Origin: Rivularia sp. PCC 7116
GTDB taxonomy: Bacteria; Cyanobacteriota; Cyanobacteriia; Cyanobacteriales; Nostocaceae
NCBI RefSeq assembly: GCF_000316665.1
Contig: NC_019678.1
Location: forward strand, 7,535,001 to 7,599,000
Length of the DNA stretch: 64,000 nt
Direction: 5' to 3'
How positions within the stretch are numbered: the first letter of the stretch is position 1; every line of letters starts with the position of its first letter. The position numbers and the translations under genes were made by a program. Shown here one piece after another: positions 17,433 through 26,412 of the stretch. Below the pieces are notes generated by a model that saw only the letters and a program-made list of their open reading frames with translations, did not search any database and had not been told where the DNA came from.

Positions 17433-18405
17433 TTTTGGTTTCTCCCTCAACTAAATCTACAAAAATATCTTCTAGTTCGTATGATGTGCGTCCAAATTCG
17501 GTGACAACCGTTTCACTATCTGACATTACTAACCGTAAAAGTTCGTTTTCGGCTGCATTTGGATTTGTGACATTAACATGCAGTTTACTTGTTCTATTAT
17601 TATTAACATCGGGAAATCCAGGTTCAATGTTAATAGCTTGAACCCAAGGTATATTATTTAATTTATTGACTATTGCTAATCCGTCGCCTCTTACAATGAA
17701 ATGGAATTGACTGCGATTTCCTGCTAGCAATTGTTGGATACTTCCTTGAGCAATTAATGTACCTTTATTCAGAATCACCACCATATCACTTACCCGTTGC
17801 ACGTCATCAAGAATATGGGTTGAGTAAAATACCGTACTTCTGCCGCGAAAACTTTCGATAATTTGTAACATATCGCGTCTTCCTAATGGATCTAAAGCAG
17901 AGGCTGGTTCATCAAGAATAATTAATTCTGGGTCATTTATAGCAGCTTGAGCAATACCAAGACGCTGACGCTCACCTCCAGAAAAACCCTTAACCGGACG
18001 GTCAGCTTTACCATTTAAACCTACAATATAAATAATTTCGTCAATCCGACTTTCAATTTGACTTTTAGAACCCTTAAAAAAGAAAGAAGCAACAAAGCGT
18101 AATGTTTCGCGAGCAGTTAAATAGCCGTAAAAGCGCGGCTCTTGAGCTAAAAAACCAACTTGTTCCCGAATACTAACGCTATCGCTGACAATATTTTTAC
18201 CTAGAATCGTACCGTTACCACTACTGGGTTTTACTAGTCCTAATAATAACTTTATTGTAGTACTTTTACCCGCTCCATTAGGACCGAGAAAACCACAAAT
18301 TGAACCACGAGGAACGGCTAAATTTACTTTCTCAATAATCGTTTTTTTTCCGTAGGTTTTTGTCAGGTTTGACGTAGAGATAATCAAATCGTCTTGTGTC
18401 AGCAC
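17422..18405 (-). CDS. ABC transporter ATP-binding protein
   Basis: A 327-residue ATPase of the ABC-2 exporter class. Walker A is GPNGAGKST (about 39-47), the Q-loop is FLAQEP, the signature is FSGGERQR, Walker B is LIILDEP, and the switch histidine is in STHILDD. The last 100 residues form the C-terminal extension common in this class. The start is a GTG. It is the first gene of a two-gene operon with the permease at 16659. Confidence 0.93.
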   Translation of the reverse strand: MLTQDDLIISTSNLTKTYGKKTIIEKVNLAVPRGSICGFLGPNGAGKSTTIKLLLGLVKPSSGNGTILGKNIVSDSVSIREQVGFLAQEPRFYGYLTARETLRFVASFFFKGSKSQIESRIDEIIYIVGLNGKADRPVKGFSGGERQRLGIAQAAINDPELIILDEPASALDPLGRRDMLQIIESFRGRSTVFYSTHILDDVQRVSDMVVILNKGTLIAQGSIQQLLAGNRSQFHFIVRGDGLAIVNKLNNIPWVQAINIEPGFPDVNNNRTSKLHVNVTNPNAAENELLRLVMSDSETVVTEFGRTSYELEDIFVDLVEGETKNAR

Positions 18406-18747
18406 AATTTTAGAGTTTAGAATTTAGAATTTAGATTGTCTGTTTTGCAACCGCTTGAGTACCAAAAATGATTATGAAACAAATTTTGAAACTATAACAG
18501 TACCTTAATGGGTAATTTTTGAGCTTGCGTTACAAAGCCTGAAAACTCTTAGGTATCCAGCTTTGGCTTGATTGCGTCAAGGCGATCGCCACCCAAATAT
18601 TATAGTTTTGCAAACAATTGTTTCTAAACTTAATCTTTTTAGATGGACATGAGAACATTGAAGCAGGAGTTTATGCCATTCTACTCTGAGTCCTTTTAAA
18701 AGGACTTTTGCTGTAAGACAGGAAATTACGTTCCCTGGTTAACTATC
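18406..18747. other. Divergent intergenic region
   Basis: Lies between the divergent ABC operon and monooxygenase gene. It contains tandem GAATTTA-like heptamers (18413-18434), one HIP1-containing GGCGATCGCC and an 18-bp perfect palindrome (AGTCCTTTT arms, 18689-18706). Promoters must lie here but none is clear. Confidence 0.5.
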
Positions 18748-20217
18748 GTGCATATTTATGATGTAATTATAATCGGTGCTGGTCCCGTTGGATTGGCAAT
18801 AGCAAATGGTTTGCGTCGGCGCGGGATAAAAAATATTTTAGTTTTAGATCAAACAAAAGCCTTTCGTAAGGTTGGGCAGGGTTTGGATGTTCTTCCCAAT
18901 GGATTAAAAGCTTTAAAATATTTAAATGAGCAAGCCTATAAAGAAGTAGCAAAAACTGCAATGACTGTTACTAATGCAGAAAATTCTTCTCAGCCTTTAC
19001 CCAAATGGCTTGTTAGAAACTTACAAGGAGAAAAAATACGTTCCATTGCTCTAGACTTTAACGAATGGTTTCAAAACTATGGTGAAGGTAGAATCTCTGT
19101 ATCCTGGTTTGATTTACAAACAGCTTTAAGAAATTTAATTCCTCCAGAACAAGTCAAAGCCAATCATCGCTGTATTAATGTTGTCCACGAATCAGAAAAT
19201 GAATGCGTTCGAGTCGATTGCGTCTCGGATATTAGCGTAGAAGCGAATCCCTACGCACATTGGAATCCGGAAGCGCAAAAGACTCCAATTAAGTCTACAA
19301 ATATAAGTCAAGATATAGATAAAAGTACAGAATCACTAGAAAAAGTTTCTTTTAGAGCGAAGTTAGTTATTGCGGCTGATGGGATAAATTCGACCGTTCG
19401 TAAACAGATTTATAAAAATACCGATTATCAAGTTTTTTCCCGTCCCGAGTATTCTGGATATGCTGCGGTTGCTTGTTCGGAAATAACGAATGTTTCCGAA
19501 GCAATACAAACCGAACTTCAAGAAAGATTTCTACAAAAATCACCAATAGTAACTATTACTCCAGATGTAGATTTGAGAAATTCTGCTTCCGAGCAGCCTG
19601 CCAGAATGATTTTATTAACTAGAAAACCAGGTCAATTTACATATCTTATTCATATTGCTATAGCTTCCAATCAATTACAAGAAGATTCTCGAATCGATTT
19701 AACTTTACAGCAGTTAGAAAAATATAACTTTCCCCAAGCTATTAAAGAGTTAGTACGGTTATCAAAACCAGAAAATATGCAACATCGTACTTACTATATT
19801 CACCGTACTGCTGTTTCAGATTCTCTACCATTTCCCGAAACTGCGAACCTGCACCTTAAAGAAAATTCAGGCAATTCACAACCACCTTGGCATGTTGGTA
19901 AAATCGTATTAGTCGGTGATGCAGCCCACGGAATGCCTCCTTTTGCCGCTCAGGGAGTAAATCAAGGCTTTGAAGATGCATTGATTATTACCGAGCTTGT
20001 TGCTAACCTTGCTGATTCAAATCAATTAAACAATGAGCGTGCGATTCGAGAAGCGTTTGTTAAATACGAAAATATACGTCGTCCGTTAATAGAATACGTT
20101 CAAAAAGTTACAATGACAGGACTTAATTATACCTCAAATCAAGAAGAATTAGACAAATATAATCAACAGATATTTGCTCGTGATTTTAAGCAAGTAGCAG
20201 AAGCTTTAGATAGCTAA
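18748..20217 (+). CDS. FAD-dependent monooxygenase
   Basis: A 489-residue flavoprotein of the PHBH/UbiH-like aromatic hydroxylase family. The N-terminal dinucleotide site is GAGPVGLAIANGLRRRG (about 9-25), the mid-protein motif is AADGINSTVRKQ (DG fingerprint), and the second FAD motif is LVGDAAHGMPPFAAQGVNQG (about 388-407). It would use NAD(P)H and O2 to hydroxylate an unidentified small molecule. The start is a GTG, the only sensible initiation codon before the FAD site. Its position in front of the old-yellow-enzyme gene (opposite strand) suggests a small redox or detoxification neighbourhood, but no shared operon. Confidence 0.88.
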   Translation: MHIYDVIIIGAGPVGLAIANGLRRRGIKNILVLDQTKAFRKVGQGLDVLPNGLKALKYLNEQAYKEVAKTAMTVTNAENSSQPLPKWLVRNLQGEKIRSIALDFNEWFQNYGEGRISVSWFDLQTALRNLIPPEQVKANHRCINVVHESENECVRVDCVSDISVEANPYAHWNPEAQKTPIKSTNISQDIDKSTESLEKVSFRAKLVIAADGINSTVRKQIYKNTDYQVFSRPEYSGYAAVACSEITNVSEAIQTELQERFLQKSPIVTITPDVDLRNSASEQPARMILLTRKPGQFTYLIHIAIASNQLQEDSRIDLTLQQLEKYNFPQAIKELVRLSKPENMQHRTYYIHRTAVSDSLPFPETANLHLKENSGNSQPPWHVGKIVLVGDAAHGMPPFAAQGVNQGFEDALIITELVANLADSNQLNNERAIREAFVKYENIRRPLIEYVQKVTMTGLNYTSNQEELDKYNQQIFARDFKQVAEALDS

Positions 20218-20338
20218 AGTCACGTTAAAGCAGTTTTCATTTAATTACAATAAATTTAAAGACTCACTTTCGTTTTTCTATTGCAGATGTTTTGAACCTG
20301 GTTGAAAACTGCTATACATCAATAATATAATACTTGCT

Positions 20339-21427
20339 TTAAGTTGATACCAAAACAGGATAATCTGTATAACCTTGCTCTAAATTTTCATCTCCTCTAC
20401 CGTAGAAAGTTTTGACATCCGGAGTATTTAACTCAGCATCAGCAGCAAAGCGTTCGGGTAAGTCTGGGTTTGCAATATAAGGCTTTCCAAAAGAAACTAA
20501 ATCCGCTCCTGCATTCTTCATCGCATCGTTGCCTTTTTCTTTGTCGTAACCACCATTAGTAATAATCTTACCTTCATATAAAGGTCGAAACACTGGTAAA
20601 GCCGGGTTGATAACATCTCGATTTTTTAAGTCGATTTCGTTGGGTTCCATTAAATGGATATAAGCTAATTGATATTGATTGAGGGCTTTAAATATATAAC
20701 TAAATGTTGCTTGAGAATTTGAGTCCTCCATTCCATAAAATGTGTTGCTAGGGGATAATTTAATTCCGATGTTGCCGTTATCCCATACGCTACTAACTGC
20801 TTCAACTATTTCTAATAAAAAACGAGCGCGATTTTCGATTGAACCACCGTATTTATCAGTTCGCTGGTTGGAACCATCTTGAATAAATTGGTCGATTAAG
20901 TAACCGAATGCACCATGTAATTCAATACCATCAAAACCAGCTTTTTTGGCATTTTCGGCAGCTTGTCCAAATTGCTCGACAATCTGAGGAATTTCATCTA
21001 TTTCTAAAGCGCGAGGTGTTTCTAAATTCACTTTACCAGTGGGGGTATGCAAAGTTCCAACTCCTGGAATTGCACTGGGTGCTACTGGAATTTCCCCATC
21101 TAATAAACTAGGATGGGCAACTCTACCACAATGCCATATTTGCAAAAATATTCTGCCTCCTTTGTCATGAACGCTTTTGGTTACTTGCTCCCATCCTGCA
21201 ATTTGTTCTGTTGAATAAATACCCGGACAATTTATATATCCATTACTCAAAGGAGATACCATCGTACATTCAGTGACAATTAAACCAGCCGAAACTCTTT
21301 GAGTATAGTAAGTTCCCATTAAGGTGGTGGGGATGCTTCCAACTGCTCGCAAGCGAGTCATGGGAGCCATAACTATACGATTGGGTAAATTCAGAGAACC
21401 TAGCTGTATTGGAGAAAATAAGTTCAT
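20339..21427 (-). CDS. Old yellow enzyme family flavin oxidoreductase
   Basis: A 362-residue FMN-dependent ene-reductase of the OYE/NemA type, which reduces activated C=C bonds or electrophiles with NAD(P)H. The family hallmarks are PNRIVMAPMTR near the N-terminus, LQIWHCGRVAH, IELHGAFGYLIDQF, NQRTDKYGGS and the C-terminal FGKPYIANPDLPERF. The substrate-binding pair normally reads His-x-x-Asn or His-x-x-His, but here it is His171-Gly-Ala-Phe174, an unusual loss of the second polar residue that may alter substrate binding. It is divergent from an HxlR regulator 106 bp away, a common arrangement in which HxlR senses electrophiles and controls the reductase. Confidence 0.92.
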   Translation of the reverse strand: MNLFSPIQLGSLNLPNRIVMAPMTRLRAVGSIPTTLMGTYYTQRVSAGLIVTECTMVSPLSNGYINCPGIYSTEQIAGWEQVTKSVHDKGGRIFLQIWHCGRVAHPSLLDGEIPVAPSAIPGVGTLHTPTGKVNLETPRALEIDEIPQIVEQFGQAAENAKKAGFDGIELHGAFGYLIDQFIQDGSNQRTDKYGGSIENRARFLLEIVEAVSSVWDNGNIGIKLSPSNTFYGMEDSNSQATFSYIFKALNQYQLAYIHLMEPNEIDLKNRDVINPALPVFRPLYEGKIITNGGYDKEKGNDAMKNAGADLVSFGKPYIANPDLPERFAADAELNTPDVKTFYGRGDENLEQGYTDYPVLVST

Positions 21428-21533
21428 AATTGGAAATTTTAGAATCTTAGTTTAGCAAGATAGAAACCCCGACAAGGTTAAAATGAATCGAGAATAGAAA
21501 ACAAGTAGAAATCAATAGTTTGTAACGAACCAA

Positions 21534-21905
21534 ATGGTGCGTAACTTCCCAGAACCAGAAATATTTACTTTAAATTGTCCAACTCAGCAGGTTTTGGATA
21601 TTATTGGCAATAAATGGAGCGTTATTGTCCTTTACTGTCTTGCATATGGCTCTAAACGCTATACACAAATTCAGCGACGTATTGAGGGTATTTCCCAAAA
21701 AGTTCTCACTCAAACCTTACGCAATTTAGAAAGAAATGGTTTAATTGAACGAAAAACAAATTTACAATCATCTGTAGGGATAGAATATTCTTTGACCGTA
21801 TTAGGAGAAAGTTTAATCGAGACTTTATTAGAAATAGCTGATTGGTCAAGAGTCAACTTTGAAGAAGTTTGTACCGCGCGTGATTTATATGATGAAAATA
21901 ATTAA
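21534..21905 (+). CDS. HxlR family transcriptional regulator
   Basis: A 123-residue winged-helix regulator. CPTQQVLDIIGNKWSVIVLY is followed by the RRIEGISQKVLTQTLRNLERNGLIER recognition part, the HxlR signature. The N-terminal Cys15 is at the position used for electrophile or redox sensing in many family members. It faces away from the OYE gene and probably controls it. A truncated hydrolase begins 37 bp downstream and may be cotranscribed. Confidence 0.93.
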   Translation: MVRNFPEPEIFTLNCPTQQVLDIIGNKWSVIVLYCLAYGSKRYTQIQRRIEGISQKVLTQTLRNLERNGLIERKTNLQSSVGIEYSLTVLGESLIETLLEIADWSRVNFEEVCTARDLYDENN

Positions 21906-21942
21906 TAATAATCAGAGAGTTCAGTAATCGCAAAAAGAACAA

Positions 21943-22701
21943 ATGCCAGCTACCTACGCTAAAAAGCTTGCAGATAAAGGATTTGCGGCACTTGCATTTG
22001 ATTTTCGCACCTTTGGAGAAAGTGGTGGTAAATTGCGCGGGTTTGAATCTCCTACAGAAAAAATCAAGGATATTAAAAGCGCTGTTAGTTTCTTGCAGAC
22101 AGTAAATGCTGTTGATAACAATAAAATTGCTGGGTTAGGAATTTGTGCTAGCGCTGGTTATATGGTGGAAGCAGCAGCAGAAGATTCCCGTATCAAATCA
22201 TTAGTTACTGTCGCACCTTGGATTCACAACCCAGAAATTGTTAATACTGTTTACGGTGGAGAAAAAGCGGTACAAGAAAAAATCCAAATTAGTGAAGCTG
22301 CAAGAAAGCAATTTGAAGAAACCGGAAAAGCCGAAGTTGTTCCCGCAGCTAGTAAAACTAATTCTAAAGCACCAATGTTTGGCGAAATTCCTTACTATAC
22401 AGAACTATCACGCGGTGCAATTCCACAGTGGGATAATGAATTTGCAATCATGTCATGGAAAGAATGGTTGACTTTTAACCCCATGCCAAAAGCTAAAAAT
22501 ATTAACGTACCAACATTATTTGTTCACAGTGAAAAAGCTGCGATTCCTGAAGGTGCCCGTCAATTTTTTCAAAATATTTCTACTAATAATAAAAAGTTTG
22601 TTTGGTTAGAAAATCGCGCTCAATTTGATTTTTATGATGAAGAAGCCACTGTAAAAAAAGCGGTTTCCTTAACAGTGAAGCATTTGCAATCAACACTATA
22701 A
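21943..22701 (+). CDS. N-terminally truncated alpha/beta hydrolase
   Basis: 252 residues of the YcjY/COG1073-like alpha/beta hydrolase family. DFRTFGESGG, the nucleophile-elbow region GLGICASAGYM and the C-terminal FDFYDEE are present. Full-length relatives have about 45-55 more N-terminal residues containing the HPGG-type oxyanion loop and the phrase VKEQ just before the segment that starts here. The codons just upstream of the ATG still read Q-K-E-Q, preceded by an in-frame stop, so homology continues past the start and then ends abruptly. A deletion that brought it next to the HxlR gene is the simplest explanation. Function is doubtful. Confidence 0.75.
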   Translation: MPATYAKKLADKGFAALAFDFRTFGESGGKLRGFESPTEKIKDIKSAVSFLQTVNAVDNNKIAGLGICASAGYMVEAAAEDSRIKSLVTVAPWIHNPEIVNTVYGGEKAVQEKIQISEAARKQFEETGKAEVVPAASKTNSKAPMFGEIPYYTELSRGAIPQWDNEFAIMSWKEWLTFNPMPKAKNINVPTLFVHSEKAAIPEGARQFFQNISTNNKKFVWLENRAQFDFYDEEATVKKAVSLTVKHLQSTL

Positions 22702-22740
22702 ATTTTTGCAACCCTTCTTGATACCGTTTAAGAATAAATA

Positions 22741-23010
22741 TCATAACTGGTTTAAAAGTTTGTCATAATCTGCATGAGAACCAATCCAGAACCAAATTAC
22801 CGTATCTTCATCTAATTGACCAACTGCTCTATAGTCTCTATTAACTCTTGCAGAATAAATTGGTAACTGAGGATGTACTTTTTTGAATTTTAAACTAGGA
22901 TAGTTAGGGTCTTCCTTAAATTGCCGATATGCTTCACGGGCTTGTTCTTGAACCTGTTCGGGTAAATCGGCAAACATTTTACGGAACTTTGAAGTTGTAA
23001 GAGATTTCAC
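22741..23010 (-). CDS. RelE/ParE-like toxin
   Basis: An 89-residue basic protein with the fold signature of the RelE/ParE superfamily: two N-terminal helices (KFRKMFADLPEQVQEQAREAYRQF), then beta strands with YSARVNRDYRAVGQL and a final WFWIGSHADYDKLL. Members cut ribosome-bound mRNA or poison gyrase; which applies is unknown. The GTG start overlaps the antitoxin stop by 4 bp (GTGA), typical of a toxin-antitoxin operon with the antitoxin first. Confidence 0.85.
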   Translation of the reverse strand: MKSLTTSKFRKMFADLPEQVQEQAREAYRQFKEDPNYPSLKFKKVHPQLPIYSARVNRDYRAVGQLDEDTVIWFWIGSHADYDKLLNQL

Positions 23011-23225
23011 AGATTTTCTGGATTTAACTGCTGAGTTTTACCTGCGCGATGTTCAGACATTGCTTCCGCTGCAAGGTTAGCTAGTAGTTCAGGAGAACGA
23101 GCAAATGATTCGTCCCATTTACGCTCATCTTCGAGTTCTTCTAAAATCATTTTTGCGATCGCGTTTTGCTCTTGAGCGGATAGAGATTTTAATTTAGCGA
23201 TTGCTTGTTCGAGTAATTCTGTCAT
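23007..23225 (-). CDS. Antitoxin partner of RelE/ParE-like toxin
   Basis: A 72-residue acidic, helical protein (LSAQEQNAIAKMILEELEDERKWDESFARSPELL), the form of small antitoxins that precede ParE/RelE toxins in cyanobacteria. No classic DNA-binding motif is obvious, so autoregulation is assumed, not seen. It is first gene of the pair, with a 4-bp overlap. Confidence 0.8.
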   Translation of the reverse strand: MTELLEQAIAKLKSLSAQEQNAIAKMILEELEDERKWDESFARSPELLANLAAEAMSEHRAGKTQQLNPENL

Positions 23226-23330
23226 AATTAATCTTCTCTTAGTTGTATAGCTACTATGTAAATTATCGCTTATAAGACCGCAGGGGAAAAAATATTATTG
23301 CAGCAAGCTTTATTTCGTGAAACATTTTTA

Positions 23331-23879
23331 TCAAAAATCAAACCATTCATTTTCTAATACTCCCCATTGAGAAAGAGCAACTTTTTTAACTTCATCAATA
23401 GAGTTTTGATAAGGAAAATACTTATCTTGTCTCCATGTATAAATTTCAAGCAAATAATAAACTTCTGAAGGTACAAATTGAGCAATACAAAGCTCCAAAG
23501 GTTTCTCCGGTGGAACTCGTTCGCCATTTATTATTTGAACAAATGTTGGCTTATGGTTCCGAATAATAGCTCTAGATAAACAAACGCTTTTACAATTACG
23601 ATATTCATCGAGCAACTCAAAAAACTTGTCAAAAGCTTTTTCATTTCCCCATTCTTCAATCATCCATAACCAGGACATTGTTGATGACATACCCTCAACT
23701 TTTCTTGCAATCCAACTACTGAAATCGCTGAAAGGAGGATTACCTTCATCCATTTGTGCAAATCTTAATCCAGAAACAAATGCAACCAAAGCAGTTAAAG
23801 ATTTTTTACTACCTAAATACATACTTGGACGCTGTCGTAAATCATCTAGTATTTCGTAAATGTCTTTATACTTTTTCAT
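23331..23879 (-). CDS. Hypothetical protein, RPSMYLG motif
   Basis: A 182-residue soluble protein of unknown function. Near the N-terminus it has DLRQRPSMYLGSKKSL, a motif recalling the RPGMYIG loop of GyrB-type ATPases but without the rest of that fold; similar short motifs occur in small proteins of toxin/immunity neighbourhoods. The remainder is acidic and Trp-rich. It sits between a toxin-antitoxin pair and a phosphotransferase-like gene on the same strand. An immunity-like role is a guess. Confidence 0.6.
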   Translation of the reverse strand: MKKYKDIYEILDDLRQRPSMYLGSKKSLTALVAFVSGLRFAQMDEGNPPFSDFSSWIARKVEGMSSTMSWLWMIEEWGNEKAFDKFFELLDEYRNCKSVCLSRAIIRNHKPTFVQIINGERVPPEKPLELCIAQFVPSEVYYLLEIYTWRQDKYFPYQNSIDEVKKVALSQWGVLENEWFDF

Positions 23880-23899
23880 CCTCTAAAAACTTATTCAAC

Positions 23900-25234
23900 T
23901 TAACACTTCAAAAGCTCTCGTAAAAAATTACCTAACGCATTACTAAATAAATGTTTTTCTCTAGCCTCTAAACAATTACTAATATACTGATATGTAACCG
24001 CATGATGTAAAGCACATAGTGGTTTTGCTAATTTCCAAGCTTCTAATACGCGGGATTTTGATTCATAAACCGTCCATTGATTTAAATATTCATTCCTCAC
24101 AGCTTTTATAGATGAAAAAGGGTTATAATACCGACGAAAACAAAATTGAAACATATCAAAGAAAGGATGAGCAATACAGCTATCCGTCCAATCAAATAAA
24201 AGGTAGTTATCCTTATTTAAAGCTACATTCCCTAAATGCAAATCACCATGAACTAATGTTTGAGGTATTTTATAATCGGCTAATTGACTGCATAAGCTTT
24301 TCAGATGTGGAGCAAGTGTTTGTAACTGTTTAATTTCTGCTTCTTTTAATTGAAATAAAACAATTTCATCGTTAAACAAAGAATCAATCTGACTTGCTAA
24401 CTTTTCCAAACGTCTATCCAAACATCCGACATTCAATAAATTATCAATATGCTCAACCGATTTAATCTGTATTTGAGCAAGCAAACGATAAACATCTTTT
24501 TTGATTTTGACAGGTGATTTTCTACCAATAGGTTCCCCAAAATCAGCTAATAACATCCAATGACGTTCGGAATTGATGCTGAGAACAGTAGGAATATGTT
24601 CGGGAAATAATTTTGCTAACTCTTTAGTAACTACTGGTTCATTACAAAAAAGCGGTAGTGTTGAAGCTTCCTTGAGATAAAGATTTCCGTGGTTTGTAGA
24701 AACTCGCAATATACAAGAAATTCCCCAGGTTTTAATACATTCTATAGAGGAAAGTTGTTGATAGTTTAAATCTAATAATTGTGATTCAATCCATTGACTT
24801 GCAGAATCGAACCAACCTGTTTTAGCCCAAGGTGGACGTAATTCAGGAATATTATTGTTTTCAATCTCCGTCAAATATTTTTCGATAATTGACTTATGCT
24901 CTGGAAATTTAAAAGATAAGTTCCTCAAAGTTTCTAAATCTGTCCAAGAACCGATATTTAGTTTTGTAATAGAATCATTATGCTTAAGTACATATACACC
25001 GTGAATTTCACGTTTTGATTCGTCGTAATAATTACTAGCGCAATATAAAATATTTACCGAAATCCCAAGTTTTTGCTCGAATTCTTTCTTGATAACCGGG
25101 ATATCATCGCATTCTAAATCATCATTTACACAAACATGAGGCAACGAACAACCAGTTTTATGCGATAGCATCAACACCTTAGCTTCAGTTGGGTGAGGTA
25201 GAATCGCGTAGAGATGAGATTTCCATTTGCTCAT
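23900..25234 (-). CDS. Aminoglycoside-phosphotransferase-fold protein with extra N-terminal domain
   Basis: A 444-residue protein from the ATG at 25234; the frame is open upstream but that part is AT-rich and lacks a good start. Residues about 200-444 carry the APH kinase-like fold: LVHGDLHLGNVALN (catalytic loop with HGD-x-x-x-x-N) and LFDWTDSCIAHPFFDM (metal-binding Asp). Residues 1-150 form a separate domain beginning SHLYAILPHPTEAKVLML, which resembles a Nudix-like strand pattern without a Nudix box. It may phosphorylate a small molecule; antibiotic resistance is not implied. It is on the accessory stretch with the toxin-antitoxin genes. Confidence 0.75.
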   Translation of the reverse strand: MSKWKSHLYAILPHPTEAKVLMLSHKTGCSLPHVCVNDDLECDDIPVIKKEFEQKLGISVNILYCASNYYDESKREIHGVYVLKHNDSITKLNIGSWTDLETLRNLSFKFPEHKSIIEKYLTEIENNNIPELRPPWAKTGWFDSASQWIESQLLDLNYQQLSSIECIKTWGISCILRVSTNHGNLYLKEASTLPLFCNEPVVTKELAKLFPEHIPTVLSINSERHWMLLADFGEPIGRKSPVKIKKDVYRLLAQIQIKSVEHIDNLLNVGCLDRRLEKLASQIDSLFNDEIVLFQLKEAEIKQLQTLAPHLKSLCSQLADYKIPQTLVHGDLHLGNVALNKDNYLLFDWTDSCIAHPFFDMFQFCFRRYYNPFSSIKAVRNEYLNQWTVYESKSRVLEAWKLAKPLCALHHAVTYQYISNCLEAREKHLFSNALGNFLRELLKC

Positions 25235-25344
25235 AATAATTAAGTTTTTTATAAATATTAATTCGTCGAAAAATCTAAAAATAATTTTAGTTTCTTCGAC
25301 GATTTGGTAAAGGTCTATTTTACAAATTATACAGCTAAAATATT

Positions 25345-25623
25345 CTAATTTTGTGTTTCTAACCAAGCTTGTAAATCAGCCAAACTAGTAAAATCTAACA
25401 GAGCTTCGCTGAGATTTTCAAGATTAGATAAAGGTAAACTAGAAATTGAAGAACGCATTTCCTCGGAAAGTTCTCCAAAGCGCTTGTTTAGCTGTCGCAT
25501 TACTAATCTCAAAGTTGCTTCTTGTTCTCCTTCTTCTCTTCCTTCTTCTTTCGCTTCTCGGTAAACTCTTGTTTGTTTTAAAGTTATATCTAACATTTGC
25601 TGTGTCTCTACTCTATTGAACAA
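25345..25623 (-). pseudogene. 3' remnant of DUF4351/Rpn nuclease-like gene
   Basis: 92 codons matching the C-terminal end of cyanobacterial Rpn/PD-(D/E)XK transposase-like nucleases: LDITLKQTRVYREAKEEGRE, then MRQLNKRFGELS and SLADLQAWLE (the DUF4351 part). The N-terminal nuclease domain of about 200 residues is missing. The only start codon for the frame is a TTG with an in-frame stop two codons earlier. A degraded copy is the simplest reading. Confidence 0.75.
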
Positions 25624-25650
25624 TCAAAATCTTTACTGCTAACGGCTCTT

Positions 25651-26079
25651 TTATAAGCCATTTTGCAATTTAGGGCGAACTTCAAAAATCAATTGCGAGC
25701 GATAAAAACAAACATCAAATTCTAGGAAAAAATTCATTCTACCAAGCAATAATGGCGCTTCATCTGACTGGCTCCATGCAAAAACCAACCTAACTGGGTC
25801 AAAATTACCGATTTGAGCAGATACCAATAAACCTCGTGCTTCAACCGAAGCTAAATTACCAGCTAAAGTTACCGAAGTTGTTTGTTCTTCCCAAACAGCA
25901 CCAAGCTGAAGTCCAACGTTATAAGGTAAAACATTAACGCTTGCACCTGTATCAAGCAATGCTAAAACCTCAAGCTCGGAACCTAGATATATTAAATTCA
26001 GTGGCATTTGAGGTAGTGCATCTGGGACACCAAAGGCATCAAATCCTTCTGTAAAGCTAAACCTTTGAGCATCACGCAT
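25651..26079 (-). CDS. Retropepsin-like aspartic protease homologue
   Basis: A 142-residue single-domain protein with ALLDTGASVNVLP (Asp43-Thr-Gly), the active-site motif of clan AA aspartic proteases, and a later LLLGRMNFF flap-type strand (I/L-L-G-R). Homologues are widespread in cyanobacteria as small soluble proteins, often paired with the gene found here just upstream. Activity would need dimerisation. Its start overlaps the preceding stop by one base (TAATG), so the two are coupled. Confidence 0.82.
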   Translation of the reverse strand: MRDAQRFSFTEGFDAFGVPDALPQMPLNLIYLGSELEVLALLDTGASVNVLPYNVGLQLGAVWEEQTTSVTLAGNLASVEARGLLVSAQIGNFDPVRLVFAWSQSDEAPLLLGRMNFFLEFDVCFYRSQLIFEVRPKLQNGL

Positions 26080-26288
26080 TATGCTTGGTTCCGCTCGGAT
26101 TCTAAAAGTTGAGCTAGTTTGTGAGCAGCTTCATGGGAATTGAGAGGTGAAGAAATAGGATAAGTTGCTCCCGGTTGTAAGCTTGGTTCCTCTTCCTGAG
26201 CTAGTTCTGCAATCAAGAACTGCATCACCTTTAATTTATCTGCACGAGGCAATTTTCTTAAAGTCGGGAATAGCTCTGTTAAGGTCAT
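26079..26288 (-). CDS. Small partner of retropepsin-like gene
   Basis: A 69-residue protein (TLTELFPTLRKLPRADKLKVMQFLIAEL then an acidic and Pro-rich part). It is coupled by a one-base stop/start overlap to the retropepsin-like gene. The pair resembles the two-gene layout of small addiction or assembly modules, but no toxin or antitoxin motif is visible. It is of unknown function. Confidence 0.75.
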   Translation of the reverse strand: MTLTELFPTLRKLPRADKLKVMQFLIAELAQEEEPSLQPGATYPISSPLNSHEAAHKLAQLLESERNQA

Positions 26289-26412
26289 AAAATTTAATTA
26301 ATTTCTACCTATATATTTTCTCATAAGTCTCTCAAATCAAGATATGATAAATGGCTTAAATGCTAAATCGGTTATAAATACTTTATACTTAGCCGGAAAA
26401 GCAATAATTACA

